5,376 bases of DNA from an uncultured Devosia sp. (lineage in GTDB: Bacteria; Pseudomonadota; Alphaproteobacteria; Rhizobiales; Devosiaceae), in NCBI GenBank assembly GCA_946480655.1, contig CAMLKN010000175.1, forward strand, positions 1 through 5,376, given 5' to 3'. The notes beneath the pieces are model-generated. The model was given only the letters and a program-made list of their open reading frames with translations. It was not told the origin of the DNA and ran no database searches. Made by a program: the position numbers and the translations under genes. Positions within the stretch are counted from its first letter, which is position 1; each line of letters opens with the position of its first letter. This document shows, one piece after another, positions 4,943 to 5,376 of this stretch.

Positions 4943-5376
4943 ATGAACATTTCAGATTTTCTGGGCGACCCGACCTTTTTCAAGGGCGGGCTCCGCATCG
5001 TGCACTTCATTGGCCTGGCCCTTGGTCTGGGCACGGCAACCTTCCTCGACCTCATGATCGTCCGCTTCATGATGCGCGACAGGATTCGGCAATCCCAGGC
5101 CGAAGCCTTCGAATTCGGCACCAAGGTGGTCACCGCCGGCCTCGTCATGCTCTGGATCAGCGGGCTGGGCTTCCTTGCCTACTACTGGGGCTTTGACGCC
5201 GAAAAGCTCGCCAATCCCAAGATCTGGGCCAAGCTCAGCATTGTCGGTGTCCTGACCGCCAATGCCATCTATCTGCACAAGCTGGTGCTGCCCATTGTCC
5301 AGGCCCAGGTCTCGCGCACCCTGTTCGGGGGGCTGACGCAGGCCCAGCGCATTCGCATGATTGTGGGTGGCGCCAC
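4943..5376 (+). CDS. Multi-pass membrane protein of unknown function, cut by the right window edge
   Basis: An open frame from the ATG at 4943 runs to the window end without a stop: 144 codons, beginning MNISDFLGDPTFFKGGLRIV. GGAG (4934-4937) lies five bases upstream. Three membrane helices are visible at about residues 17-39 (GLRIVHFIGLALGLGTATF start), 62-83 (VVTAGLVMLWISGLGFLAYY) and 97-119 (LSIVGVLTANAIYLHKLVLP). Histidines in the first and third helices (H21, H112) and acidic D36 could be functional, but I cannot show this. A basic loop (RFMMRDRIRQ, 41-50) after the first helix suggests a cytoplasmic side there. The general look is of small predicted inner-membrane proteins of the DUF2214 or CopD-like kind; I do not claim either family. 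Confidence 0.8.
   Translation, partial: MNISDFLGDPTFFKGGLRIVHFIGLALGLGTATFLDLMIVRFMMRDRIRQSQAEAFEFGTKVVTAGLVMLWISGLGFLAYYWGFDAEKLANPKIWAKLSIVGVLTANAIYLHKLVLPIVQAQVSRTLFGGLTQAQRIRMIVGGA

Overview
The window looks like chromosome of a GC-rich alphaproteobacterium, probably of the order Hyphomicrobiales (a Devosia-like genus is a guess from protein style). The basis is the strong G/C bias at third codon positions, the strong Shine-Dalgarno sites, and the presence of a DUF2282/DUF692/DUF2063/DoxX operon, a PRC-barrel stress-type protein and candidate alphaproteobacterial ECF promoters. No mobile element, tRNA, rRNA or CRISPR array was seen.

Layout from left to right. (1) Bases 1-358, minus strand: a small gene for an unrecognised 85-residue protein, coupled by a TGATG overlap to a second gene that runs off the left edge. 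The start of the small gene lies just after a perfect 9-bp hairpin that buries its ribosome binding site, and a GGAAC-N17-GTTT motif resembling general stress (EcfG) promoters lies further upstream. (2) Bases 538-927, plus strand: a PRC-barrel protein, followed by a hairpin terminator. (3) Bases 1109-3577, plus strand: a compact four-gene operon, the core of the window. It encodes a secreted four-cysteine DUF2282 precursor (BufA1), an MNIO/DUF692 iron enzyme (BufB), a DUF2063 partner (BufC) and a DoxX-family membrane protein (BufD). This is the gene set of the bufferins, ribosomally made, cysteine-modified metallophores that buffer copper in the periplasm. A GTAACC-N15-CGAA element 48 nt before bufA1 resembles the SigF-type ECF promoter linked to bufferin operons in Caulobacter. 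(4) Bases 3549-4469, minus strand: an SMP-30/gluconolactonase-family beta-propeller that converges on bufD and overlaps its end by 29 bp. (5) Bases 4470-4942: a 473-base divergent intergenic region with two perfect palindromes, an 11-bp-phased TTGTAAC direct repeat and a small UUCG hairpin. (6) From 4943 to the right edge, plus strand: the start of a multi-pass membrane protein that is cut by the window end.

Within the buf operon the expected flow is as follows. BufB and BufC modify central cysteines of the BufA1 precursor in the cytoplasm, the Sec signal directs the product to the periplasm where it binds metal, and BufD acts in the membrane in an unknown way. The junctions (54-nt gap with a hairpin, 4-nt overlap, 11-nt overlap) suggest one transcript with precursor production set apart from the tightly coupled enzyme genes. 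The system itself is already described. The less ordinary observations are the RNA structures at the bufA1-bufB junction and in front of the 85-residue gene, and the candidate ECF promoters.
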